Of a stretch of 64,000 nt of DNA, positions 7,591 to 15,249 are shown piece by piece (the stretch's first letter is position 1; every line of letters begins with the position of its first letter). This DNA comes from Aquaspirillum serpens DSM 68 (lineage in GTDB: Bacteria; Pseudomonadota; Gammaproteobacteria; Burkholderiales; Aquaspirillaceae). A program made the translations under genes and the position numbers. The DNA is taken from assembly GCF_000420525.1 (NCBI RefSeq), contig NZ_ATVC01000003.1:1-64000 (forward strand), given 5' to 3'. The notes under the pieces are model-generated. The model was not told the DNA's origin. It did not search any database and worked only from the letters and a program-made list of their open reading frames with translations.

Positions 7591-7699
7591 TAGGATAGCT
7601 CGTTACTTTTAAGGAGATCGCGAGAAACAGAGTATGCACGGCATACTATGCTATCCCTCCCCGCTGACAGTCGGCGGGGCTTCTCGCGCACAAAATACT
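7591..7699 (+). promoter_or_regulatory. Structured RNA leader of hom (copy 1 of a metK/hom motif)
   Basis: This fills the alaA-hom gap. In order: GGATAGC (7593-7599); 11 nt; Shine-Dalgarno AAGGAG (7611-7616); P1 strand CGCGAGAA (7619-7626); hairpin P2 GTATGC-ACG-GCATAC (7632-7646); unpaired GCTATCC (7650-7656), fully complementary to the first 7-mer; hairpin P3 CCCCGC/GCGGGG (7659-7679); P1 strand TTCTCGCG (7681-7688); then ACAAAATACT just before the ATG at 7700. The same parts in the same order precede metK (18932-19030). The conserved order, the paired 7-mers and different hairpin sequences with preserved pairing argue for a selected RNA structure. With P1 closed, about 13 nt rather than 83 nt separate the Shine-Dalgarno and AUG. 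Confidence 0.75.
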
Positions 7700-9010
7700 A
7701 TGAAACCCATCCAAGTTGGCCTATTAGGCATCGGCACCGTTGGCGGTGGCACTTTTACTGTTTTGAATCGTAACCAAGAAGAAATCACCCGCCGCGCTGG
7801 CCGTCCTATTCAAATTACGATGGTGGCAGATAAAAACCTCGACCTCGCTCGTACCGTTGTCGGCGATGCCGCCACCATCACTGATGATGCGTTTGCTGTG
7901 GTGCGTGACCCGAATGTTGATATCGTGGTTGAGCTGATCGGTGGCTATGGCATTGCCAAAGAATTGGTGTTGGAAGCCATCCGCAATGGCAAACATGTGG
8001 TTACCGCCAACAAAGCGTTGTTGGCCGTACATGGCAATGAAATTTTTGCTGCTGCACGCGAAAAAGGCGTGACCGTGGCTTTTGAAGCCGCCGTTGCCGG
8101 TGGGATTCCTATCATTAAAGCGGTGCGTGAAGGCTTATCGGCCAACCGTATCCAATGGATCGCCGGCATCATCAACGGCACCACCAACTTTATTTTGTCG
8201 GAAATGCGCGACAAAGGCTTGTCGTTTAATGAAGTGTTAGCTGAAGCCCAACGCTTGGGCTATGCCGAAGCCGATCCAACTTTCGACGTTGAAGGGGTTG
8301 ATGCTGCACATAAAATCACCCTGCTGTCGGCTTTGGCTTTTGGTACGCCGGTGCAATTTAACCAAGCCCATATCGAAGGCATCACGTCGCTGAAAGCGGA
8401 AGATATTCGCTATGCAGAACAATTAGGCTATCGCATTAAATTGTTAGGCATCACTCGCCGTACCGAAGCCGGTGTCGAGTTGCGTGTTCACCCCACCTTA
8501 GTGCCAGAAAAACGCCTGATTGCCAATGTTGAAGGGGCGATGAATGCGGTGTTGGTACAAGCGGATGCCGTTGGCGCCACCTTGTATTACGGTAAAGGGG
8601 CAGGGGCAGAGCCAACCGCCAGTGCAGTGATTGCTGATTTGGTGGACGTGACTCGCTTACATACCGCCGACCCAGAACACCGTGTGCCACACTTGGCCTT
8701 CCAACCCGATCAATTGGCTGAATTGCCTATTCTGCCTATCGGTGAAGTGGAAACCGCTTACTACTTGCGTTTATCCGTCGAAGACAAGCCCGGTGTCTTG
8801 GCTGATGTAACGCGCATTTTGGCCGATCACAGCATCAGTATCGACGCCATGTTGCAGCGTGAACCAGCGGAAGGCGCTGATCAGGCAGATATCATTATTC
8901 TGACTCATCGCACGTTCGAAAAACACATGAGTGCCGCACTCGAGAAAATCACTGCCTTGTCAGTGGTGCGTGGTGATGTCACTCGTCTGCGTTTGGAGGC
9001 ATTAGGTTAA
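7700..9010 (+). CDS. hom: Homoserine dehydrogenase
   Basis: A 436-aa NAD(P)-dependent enzyme that reduces aspartate semialdehyde to homoserine, the branch point for threonine and methionine. GIGTVGGG (near residue 10) is the Rossmann motif; TANKALLA and GIINGTTNFIL are catalytic-domain signatures; a C-terminal ACT domain (about 355-430) would bind threonine for feedback control. ATG 7700 is chosen because the Rossmann strand starts right after it; an in-frame ATG at 7634 would add 22 residues encoded by the structured leader. The leader suggests translation of hom is controlled separately from alaA. The stop overlaps the thrC ATG by one base. Confidence 0.95.
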   Translation: MKPIQVGLLGIGTVGGGTFTVLNRNQEEITRRAGRPIQITMVADKNLDLARTVVGDAATITDDAFAVVRDPNVDIVVELIGGYGIAKELVLEAIRNGKHVVTANKALLAVHGNEIFAAAREKGVTVAFEAAVAGGIPIIKAVREGLSANRIQWIAGIINGTTNFILSEMRDKGLSFNEVLAEAQRLGYAEADPTFDVEGVDAAHKITLLSALAFGTPVQFNQAHIEGITSLKAEDIRYAEQLGYRIKLLGITRRTEAGVELRVHPTLVPEKRLIANVEGAMNAVLVQADAVGATLYYGKGAGAEPTASAVIADLVDVTRLHTADPEHRVPHLAFQPDQLAELPILPIGEVETAYYLRLSVEDKPGVLADVTRILADHSISIDAMLQREPAEGADQADIIILTHRTFEKHMSAALEKITALSVVRGDVTRLRLEALG

Positions 9011-10437
9011 TGCGTTATCTCTCGACTCGCGGTCAATCACCGGCCCAATCTTTTTCTGATATTTTGCTCGGTGGTCTCGCCCCAGATGGCGGGTTATACC
9101 TGCCAGAGCAGTATCCACAGGTCACCGCCGAGCAGTTAGCGGCTTGGCGTCAGCTGTCGTATGCTGACTTGGCATTTGAAATTCTGAGCCTGTTTGCAAC
9201 CGATATCCCTGCAGCAGACTTGCGCGACATTTGCCAACGCACCTACCGCGCCGAGGTGTATGGCTATGCCCGACAGCCAGAAAAAGCAGCCGATATCACC
9301 CCCATCACTTGGTTAAAAGAGGGCATTGGGTTACTCGAATTATCGAATGGCCCTACGCTGGCCTTTAAAGACATGGCCATGCAGTTGCTTGGCAATTTGT
9401 TTGAATATGTGTTGGCCAAACGTGGCGAGGAAATCAATATCCTCGGTGCAACCTCCGGTGACACAGGCTCGGCAGCAGAATATGCCATGCGCGGCAAACG
9501 TGGTGTGCGTGTGTTTATGTTGTCTCCACACGGCAAAATGAGCGCCTTCCAACGGGCACAGATGTATTCCTTGCAAGATGAAAACATCTTTAACATTGCC
9601 GTGGAAGGGATGTTTGACGATGCGCAAGACATCGTCAAAGCAGTGTCAAACGATCACGCCTTCAAAGCACGTTATAAAATCGGCGCGGTGAATTCGATTA
9701 ACTGGGGGCGGATTGCGGCACAGGTGGTGTATTACTTTAAAGGCTATTTTGCCGCCACCCAAGATAACAGCCAGCAAGTTGCCTTCTGTGTACCTTCGGG
9801 TAACTTTGGCAATATCTGTGCCGGCCATATCGCCCGCATGATGGGGCTGCCGATTGGTAAGCTGATTTTGGCAACCAACGAAAACGATGTGTTAGATGAG
9901 TTCTTTAAATCGGGAGCCTATCGTCCGCGTGGAACGGCAGAAACCTTCGTCACCTCTAGCCCTTCGATGGATATTTCCAAGGCCTCGAACTTCGAGCGTT
10001 TTGTGTTCGATTTAGTCGGCCGCAATCCAGCACGCTTGGCGGAATTGTGGCAGCAGGTGGATCAGGGTGGGTTTGATCTCAGCAGCAGTCCAGAATGGGC
10101 ACAGTTGGAGCAATTTGCCTTTGTTTCGGGGAAGAGCAGCCACGCCGATCGTTTAGCCACGATTCGCAGTGTGTTTGCTTCGGATGGTTTGATGATCGAC
10201 ACCCATACCGCAGATGGTATCAAGGTCGCTCGTGAAATCGCGGTAACGGGGATGCCGGTGTTGGTGTTGGAAACGGCACAGGCGGTGAAGTTTGCCGAGA
10301 CGATTCAAGAAGCTCTACAACAAAGCCCCGCCGCACCACAAGGGTTGGCTGATTTAGAAACATTGCCCCAGCGTATCACAGTCATGCCGGCAGATGTCGA
10401 ACAGGTGAAACAATTTATTGTTGCCCATAGCGAATAG
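9010..10437 (+). CDS. thrC: Threonine synthase
   Basis: A 475-aa PLP enzyme converting O-phosphohomoserine to threonine, last step of the pathway. The N-terminus (MRYLSTRGQSP) and the PLP Lys120 in GPTLAFKDMAM are typical of the long proteobacterial form. ILGATSGDTGSAA (phosphate binding) and PSGNFGNICAGH are further signatures. The start overlaps the hom stop (TAATG), so translation is probably coupled, and thrC would inherit any control acting on hom. A strong terminator follows. Confidence 0.95.
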   Translation: MRYLSTRGQSPAQSFSDILLGGLAPDGGLYLPEQYPQVTAEQLAAWRQLSYADLAFEILSLFATDIPAADLRDICQRTYRAEVYGYARQPEKAADITPITWLKEGIGLLELSNGPTLAFKDMAMQLLGNLFEYVLAKRGEEINILGATSGDTGSAAEYAMRGKRGVRVFMLSPHGKMSAFQRAQMYSLQDENIFNIAVEGMFDDAQDIVKAVSNDHAFKARYKIGAVNSINWGRIAAQVVYYFKGYFAATQDNSQQVAFCVPSGNFGNICAGHIARMMGLPIGKLILATNENDVLDEFFKSGAYRPRGTAETFVTSSPSMDISKASNFERFVFDLVGRNPARLAELWQQVDQGGFDLSSSPEWAQLEQFAFVSGKSSHADRLATIRSVFASDGLMIDTHTADGIKVAREIAVTGMPVLVLETAQAVKFAETIQEALQQSPAAPQGLADLETLPQRITVMPADVEQVKQFIVAHSE

Positions 10438-10490
10438 TCGCCAATCAACAGGCAAACTGTTACACTGCCCTTGATGATTTGAGTCTTATC

Positions 10491-10525
10491 CGCCCACCGT
10501 TTTGCGGTGGGCGTTTTCTTTTTTT
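10491..10525 (+). terminator. Terminator of alaA-hom-thrC
   Basis: CGCCCACCG/CGGTGGGCG stem with a short loop, followed by TTTTCTTTTTTT, about 55 bp after the thrC stop. Confidence 0.92.
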
Positions 10526-10575
10526 GCTGACCTCGCTTCAATCCTGAAGCAGGGCAGAGTGTGAGGAGCTATTTT

Positions 10576-10983
10576 ATGTCTACCCCCCCTTCTCTGATTT
10601 TGTCCAGCCTTGATGTGTTGCGTTTGGAAAAGCTGTTACAAAACGCCGAGTGGCGACACAGCCCAGCCGCCGTTGCCTTAGAGGCAGAAATTGATCGGGC
10701 GGATATTGTCGATCCACAAGAGATCCCTGCCGGTGTTGTAACGATGAATTCGCGTGTCCGCTTATTGAACATCAGCACTGGGCAAGAGATGAATTATACC
10801 CTTGTCTATCCGCAAGATGGTGGTGAGGGATGTTTGTCAGTATTAGCGCCCGTTGGCTCGGCATTACTTGGTTTGTCAGTCGGGCAAGAGATTGATTGGC
10901 CGTTACCCTCTGGCAATACACATCGAATTAAGGTGTTGGATGTGTTGTATCAACCAGAGGCAGCAGGGGAATTCACGCGGTAG
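10576..10983 (+). CDS. rnk: Nucleoside diphosphate kinase regulator, GreA/GreB-fold (Rnk-like)
   Basis: A 135-aa protein resembling Rnk: a short N-terminal helical part (about 1-50, with DVLRLEKLL) and a C-terminal FKBP-like GreA/GreB domain (about 55-130). Rnk binds RNA polymerase but lacks the long acidic coiled coil that reaches the active site, and the short N-terminus here agrees. It has been linked to nucleotide pool control. GAGGAG lies 7 nt before ATG 10576, which is preferred over the upstream in-frame GTG that overlaps this ribosome site. Single-gene unit between the thrC terminator and the IS-like element. Confidence 0.85.
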   Translation: MSTPPSLILSSLDVLRLEKLLQNAEWRHSPAAVALEAEIDRADIVDPQEIPAGVVTMNSRVRLLNISTGQEMNYTLVYPQDGGEGCLSVLAPVGSALLGLSVGQEIDWPLPSGNTHRIKVLDVLYQPEAAGEFTR

Positions 10984-11026
10984 CCTTAGTGGGATTTGCA
11001 TGAGCAGGGTTTAAAATTTAATTGAC

Positions 11027-11352
11027 CTCTTCCCCGCCCTCTCGCTTTCGCTCGCCAGTCTTGAGACTGGGAAGGACGGGTCCGAAAATTGCGGTGGGGG
11101 CGAGGCAGTGGCTAAGCTGCGTTCCAGTCTAGGTTTAACGCAAATGGAATTTGCTGCAAAATTTTGTATTAGGTTAGGTACGCTTCGTCATTGGGAGCGC
11201 GGAGATCGAAAACCACATGGCCCTGCGCTTGCATTACTGCATGTCGTAGCCAAAGAACCCCAAGCCGTTCTACGGGCCTTAAGCTAATCACTCACTTCGC
11301 CGTCTGGCAGCAGGAATCCCCGCTCTTTAGAACGGGGAGGAAATCAACTATC
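11027..11352 (+). mobile_element. Small element with IS605-like ends carrying an antitoxin fragment
   Basis: The left end TTGACCTCTTCCCCG and the right end, CGGGGAGGAAATCAA, are imperfect inverted repeats about 310 bp apart. The right end (11297-11352, with the hairpin CCCCGCTCT/AGAACGGGG) matches the tnpB-relic end at 4703-4762 in opposite orientation, including the DNA for the last TnpB codons. No transposase is left inside; the cargo is an XRE antitoxin fragment (11108-11287). It therefore looks like a non-autonomous derivative or a composite scar. The rest of the gap 10984-11374 holds nothing else I can identify. Confidence 0.5.
11108..11287 (+). pseudogene. XRE/HigA-like antitoxin, C-terminal helix-turn-helix fragment
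   Basis: From a GTG, 59 codons encode LRSSLGLTQMEFAAKF, LGTLRHWERGDRKPHGPA and LLHVVAKEPQAVLRAL, which is the DNA-binding domain of type II antitoxins of the HigA/XRE kind that normally follow a RelE-like toxin. The expected N-terminal part (about 40 residues) and the toxin are absent; immediately upstream lies the IS-like end. There is no good ribosome site. It is most likely a relic of a lost toxin-antitoxin pair, although a short DNA-binding protein cannot be excluded. Confidence 0.65.
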
Positions 11353-11374
11353 AACCTAACCAAATAACACCGTA

Positions 11375-12178
11375 TCATGCCTTCAGGTCAATACTTTTTC
11401 CATTAGCCAGTTGATTACCCAACTCATATGTCCAACGGTTTCCTGAAATTACTTCTGCAGTGCGTTTCTCTGCCATTCCCATTTCCCCTTTGATTCTTTC
11501 CCTTTCTTTTTGTATTTCCTCCAACGTCAAAAGATTTGCAGATGTTGCTGTTTCCGTTGCTGCAGCAGGCACTAGGGTAGGACGCTCTTGCGAGGAGCGG
11601 GGATCACTCAGATTGGCACGTAGTTGATCTACTTTCTTGATCGCATCATTCAAACGGGTCGCTGTATCAGCAGGGTTACTACTCGAAGGGTCTGTCACTG
11701 TTAAGTCATAGACACCTTTAACAATTTCACTCGTCGAGGCAACAGCAGAGAACACAGCAGCGCCAAAGGTAGACTGTTCATTCGCATTAAACGAACCATC
11801 GAATAACTTGGTGCCGTTGTAACTGGTGTTTGTCACAACTCGCTTAATATCGTCTTGTAACTGGACTAGTTCTTTTTGAACCGCCTCACGATCATTAGAA
11901 GTTGTACTGGAATTGGTAGTTTGTACCAACTTAAGCATACCTTGCAGGTTGTCACTAATCTCTTTCAAACCGCCTTCTGCGGTTGATGACAAAGCAATCT
12001 CAGAGTTACGGCTATTATTTCTTTGTTGATTGATAGCATTCTGAATAGTGGCCGTAGAATCCTTACCGATATTTGCTGCCATGCGTGCAACTAGTTTGTC
12101 TGAGTTGGTTCTGTCAGATTGTGCGGTTGCTTCGGCAATCGAACGTTGTTGACGGAGAAGATCGTTAGTAATACGCAT
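11375..12178 (-). CDS. Orphan flagellin N-domain-like protein
   Basis: A 267-aa protein. It starts MRITNDLL and has STAEGGLKEISDNLQ, a DREAVQKELVQLQDDIKRV helix and NTSYNGTKLFDGSF, all hallmarks of the flagellin/FlgL N-terminal helical domain (D0-D1). After about residue 140 it has a short Thr/Ser-rich middle and a charged helix, but not the conserved C-terminal flagellin domain that pairs with the N-domain in a filament. ATG 12178 is preferred over 12187 because AAGGA overlaps the upstream ATG. No flagellar genes are nearby, the DNA is AT-richer than its neighbours, and an IS-like element lies just downstream. It may be a degenerate or repurposed flagellin; no function is claimed. Confidence 0.7.
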   Translation of the reverse strand: MRITNDLLRQQRSIAEATAQSDRTNSDKLVARMAANIGKDSTATIQNAINQQRNNSRNSEIALSSTAEGGLKEISDNLQGMLKLVQTTNSSTTSNDREAVQKELVQLQDDIKRVVTNTSYNGTKLFDGSFNANEQSTFGAAVFSAVASTSEIVKGVYDLTVTDPSSSNPADTATRLNDAIKKVDQLRANLSDPRSSQERPTLVPAAATETATSANLLTLEEIQKERERIKGEMGMAEKRTAEVISGNRWTYELGNQLANGKSIDLKA

Positions 12179-12324
12179 AGATGGCATCCTTAGTTTTACA
12201 GTTGGTGTTAGTTAAATGGTAAGATTAAGACATAAAAATTATTTATACAATAAAAAATACATTTAAATTCTGATTCCGTAGATTACGCCGTCCCAACAAA
12301 GCTAACATCACCAAACGATGCATC

Positions 12325-12357
12325 AAAAAAAAAGTGGCCGTACATCCGGCCACTTTT
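12325..12357 (-). terminator. Terminator of the MFS transporter gene
   Basis: GTGGCCG/CGGCCAC stem with a U-run on the minus strand, about 20 bp after the MFS stop. The 190-bp gap to the flagellin-like gene otherwise holds AT-rich DNA that probably includes that gene's promoter. Confidence 0.88.
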
Positions 12358-12378
12358 CCCATCCAACATCTCTACTCA

Positions 12379-13758
12379 TCAAGACGCTTTAATTTGTAAC
12401 AATGCCTCAACCCCTGCTTGATCCCACGTCCCCTGCCGGACTTTAAGATACGCCACGTCTTCAGCCGCAATCACCACCGCCTCACATACCCCCTCAAAAC
12501 GCGCCAACTGCGCTGACAAAGCCGCCGCATTCCCTTGCCAATGACGCGCAATAAAATCAGGATCGATATGATACAACTGAGTTCGCACCGCAGGCGGTGG
12601 CGTCATACGGATAGCAAGTAACAACCAAATCACCATCAATACCGCACAAAACGCAAACGTCCCACTGCTGCCATACCAACCATATAACGCCCCCCCGACA
12701 CTGGCCCCGACAAACAAGCCCAACGATTGACCCGTGTTATATACACCAATCGCCGTTCCCTTTGCCTCGGCAGGGGCAATTTTAGACACCAAAGAGGGTA
12801 AAGTCGCTTCTAAGATATTGAAAGCAATAAAATATAATGCCAACGCCGCCACAATCGCCGCAAAGCTATCTAACCACAACGCCATACTGATTTGTGCAAT
12901 ACACATCAAACTAATGGCAAACACAAAAACCTGTTTCAAACGGTGCTTTTTCTCACCGTAGATAATCGCCGGCACCATCAACACAAAACCCAGCACCACC
13001 ACGGGCAAATAGACCTGCCAATGATGATCATGATCTAAACCGCCGGTTTTCGTTAACAAAAACGGAATCACTACAAACATCGCCATTTGTGCCGCATGTA
13101 GCGCAAAAATCCCAAAGTTCAGACGCAACAACTCACGATTGCGCAACACAGCAGGTAAGCGTGCTGGCGAGGCTTCGGCATCAGAATGAAAACGGGTCGC
13201 CACTGGATTAGGAATAATCCAATACACCCCAAGCAGCGCAAACACACACAACACCGCTGTCAGCAGAAAAATACCGGGGACGCCAATATAGCGGGTGAGC
13301 AACGGGCCCAATACCAAACTAAAGGCAAACGTCAGGCCAATCGTCATCCCAATCATTGCCATAGCGCGGGTGCGGTTTTCTTCACGGGTCAGATCAGCCA
13401 ATAACGCAGTAATCACGGCTGAAATCGCCCCTGCCCCTTGAATCACGCGCCCCACTGTCAACCACACCACATCCGGCGCCCATGCAGCAATTAAGCTGCC
13501 GATGGCAAACAGGATTAAACCGAGATAAATCAGCGGTTTGCGGCCAATATGATCCGACCACATCCCAAAGGGCAATTGCAACAAAGCTTGGGTCAGGCCA
13601 TAGCTGCCTAATGCCAGCCCGATCCACAGCGGTTCATCACCGCCCGGAAGGGTGTGGGCATATAAGGCAAACACCGGCAAAATCAAAAACATCCCTAACA
13701 TACGCAGGGCGTATAAGCCTGCGAGTCCTAGACTGGCGCGCAGTTCAAGTGCGGTCAT
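12379..13758 (-). CDS. MFS transporter with a C-terminal cytoplasmic domain
   Basis: A 459-aa inner-membrane protein with about 12 hydrophobic segments. The loop between TM2 and TM3 (GMWSDHIGRKPLI) is the major facilitator motif A. After the last segment, roughly residues 385-459 form a soluble tail with a beta-alpha pattern ending in ...AVVIAAEDVAYLKVRQG..., resembling a small ferredoxin-like (HMA/ACT-type) fold but without metal-binding Cys. This arrangement exists in a proteobacterial YajR-like drug transporter family with a C-terminal ferredoxin-like domain. ATG 13758 fits the family start; the 23-codon upstream extension lacks a good ribosome site. Substrate unknown. Confidence 0.85.
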   Translation of the reverse strand: MTALELRASLGLAGLYALRMLGMFLILPVFALYAHTLPGGDEPLWIGLALGSYGLTQALLQLPFGMWSDHIGRKPLIYLGLILFAIGSLIAAWAPDVVWLTVGRVIQGAGAISAVITALLADLTREENRTRAMAMIGMTIGLTFAFSLVLGPLLTRYIGVPGIFLLTAVLCVFALLGVYWIIPNPVATRFHSDAEASPARLPAVLRNRELLRLNFGIFALHAAQMAMFVVIPFLLTKTGGLDHDHHWQVYLPVVVLGFVLMVPAIIYGEKKHRLKQVFVFAISLMCIAQISMALWLDSFAAIVAALALYFIAFNILEATLPSLVSKIAPAEAKGTAIGVYNTGQSLGLFVGASVGGALYGWYGSSGTFAFCAVLMVIWLLLAIRMTPPPAVRTQLYHIDPDFIARHWQGNAAALSAQLARFEGVCEAVVIAAEDVAYLKVRQGTWDQAGVEALLQIKAS

Positions 13759-13775
13759 GCGATTGATCGTTCCAT

Positions 13776-13812
13776 AAAAAGAGAAAGCCACCACCAAAGG
13801 TGGTGTGCTTTC
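13776..13812 (-). terminator. Probable terminator after rlmB
   Basis: CACCACC-AAA-GGTGGTG stem flanked by GAAAGC/GTGCTTTC, with CTCTTTTTATGG following on the minus strand. It would separate rlmB from the MFS gene. Confidence 0.6.
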
Positions 13813-13841
13813 GTGGTGGGTTATCACTGTTTCCTTGTGGC

Positions 13842-14591
13842 TTACGACACAGCTAATACCCGTTGACGGCGGCTTTCAGCCAACACCATGCCGCTGGCCA
13901 CCGAGACATTTAGACTTTCAACAGAGCCAAACATCGGAATCGATACCAGTACATCACAGGTTTCACGCGTCAGCCGGCGCATTCCTTCGCCTTCAGCCCC
14001 CATCACCCAAGCCAATGGGCCGGTATGTTGGAAATGGAATAGATCGGTGCTCGCTTCCATTGCGGTACCAGCAATCCACACGCCAGCCTCTTTTAGCTCG
14101 CGCAAAGTACGCGCCAAATTGGTTACTGTGATATATGGCACAACTTCCGCTGCGCCACATGCCACCTTACTCACCGTGGCATTCAGCCCAGCTGAACGAT
14201 CTTTTGGCGCAATCACAGCATGAGCGCCCATTGCATCGGCAACACGCAAACATGCCCCCAGATTATGAGGATCGGTAACGCCGTCTAGTACCAATAACAG
14301 AGGGGCTTCTTGCAGGTTTTCCAGCACATCGTCCAAAGTCAAATAATGGCGGCGGGGATCAATCTGTGCGACAACGCCTTGATGACGTGCATGGCCGGTC
14401 ATGCCATCTAAACGCGCATTATCGAGGTAATGCAGCCGCACCCCAGCCCGTTCCGCCTGTGCAATGGTTTCTTGCATCCGGCTATCGTGACGACCATTGG
14501 CACAATAGAGTTCAATAATACTGTCGGGGTTTTGAAATAAACGGGCATTCACTGCATGAAAGCCGTGAATCAGTTGAGTGGGACGAGACAC
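13842..14591 (-). CDS. rlmB: 23S rRNA (guanosine-2'-O-)-methyltransferase RlmB
   Basis: A 249-aa SPOUT-class enzyme that methylates G2251 in the peptidyl-transferase P-loop of 23S rRNA. The N-terminal part is the L30e-like substrate-binding domain (about 1-75); the C-terminal trefoil-knot domain holds the three SPOUT motifs: [27 protein letters not shown] and [15 protein letters not shown]. Length is normal. It is followed by the MFS gene after a likely terminator, and preceded at 61 nt by a UPF0114 gene. Confidence 0.95.
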   Translation of the reverse strand: MSRPTQLIHGFHAVNARLFQNPDSIIELYCANGRHDSRMQETIAQAERAGVRLHYLDNARLDGMTGHARHQGVVAQIDPRRHYLTLDDVLENLQEAPLLLVLDGVTDPHNLGACLRVADAMGAHAVIAPKDRSAGLNATVSKVACGAAEVVPYITVTNLARTLRELKEAGVWIAGTAMEASTDLFHFQHTGPLAWVMGAEGEGMRRLTRETCDVLVSIPMFGSVESLNVSVASGMVLAESRRQRVLAVS

Positions 14592-14652
14592 AGAGCAACT
14601 TTCTTTGATATGCGCGAGCGGGCGTTATCCTCACACTCGCGCCAGCACAGGA

Positions 14653-15219
14653 TTAGTGCGGATGATGAGCAACAACAGTGGAATGCAATAGCTTATCGGT
14701 GTAGGCAATGGCTGCCGCCGAGAGTAAAAAAGCTAAGTGCAAGAACAACTGCCATTTTATCGTATGCTCATCCAAGCGAGAAGCATTGATAAAGGTTTGC
14801 AATAAGTGAATAGAAGAAATCGAAATAATCGCCATCGACAATTTCACTTTTAATACCGAGGCGTTCACATGATCTAACCATTCTGGTTGATCGGGATGGT
14901 TATCCACCCGCAACCTTGAGACAAAGGTTTCATAGCCCCCGACGGTGACCATCAACAACAGATTGGCAATCATCACCACGTCGATCAATGCCAACACCGT
15001 CAACATGATTTCTGTTTCCGTGAGCACATCGAGCTGGGTAAGTAGGTGATAGAGCTGGCTGAGAAATTTCCAAGCGTAAACGCCCTGCACCACAATCAAA
15101 CCTAAATAAATCGGTAGTTGTAACCAGCGACTCCAAAAAATCAGTGCGGCAACTTTCCCTTTTACCCCTTCTTGCTGATACACCGGTACAGCGGTGCGTT
15201 GTCCTTCGGATGGTGTCAT
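14653..15219 (-). CDS. UPF0114 (YqhA) family membrane protein
   Basis: A 188-aa inner-membrane protein with about four hydrophobic segments. The stretch [20 protein letters not shown] and the following [20 protein letters not shown] are the family signature. Function of the family is unknown. It lies between metF and rlmB on the same strand, 30 bp after the metF stop, and may be co-transcribed with metF. Confidence 0.9.
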   Translation of the reverse strand: MTPSEGQRTAVPVYQQEGVKGKVAALIFWSRWLQLPIYLGLIVVQGVYAWKFLSQLYHLLTQLDVLTETEIMLTVLALIDVVMIANLLLMVTVGGYETFVSRLRVDNHPDQPEWLDHVNASVLKVKLSMAIISISSIHLLQTFINASRLDEHTIKWQLFLHLAFLLSAAAIAYTDKLLHSTVVAHHPH

Positions 15220-15249
15220 GCTGAATTCCTAATGGTGAAACAAAATCGA

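Noticed and set aside
7620-7688. The hom leader as a left end of an IS605-like element
   Set aside because: The C-rich hairpin looks like such an end at first, but the detailed match to the metK leader, including distance to the start codon, fits a cis-regulatory RNA much better. A distant origin from a mobile element is not excluded.
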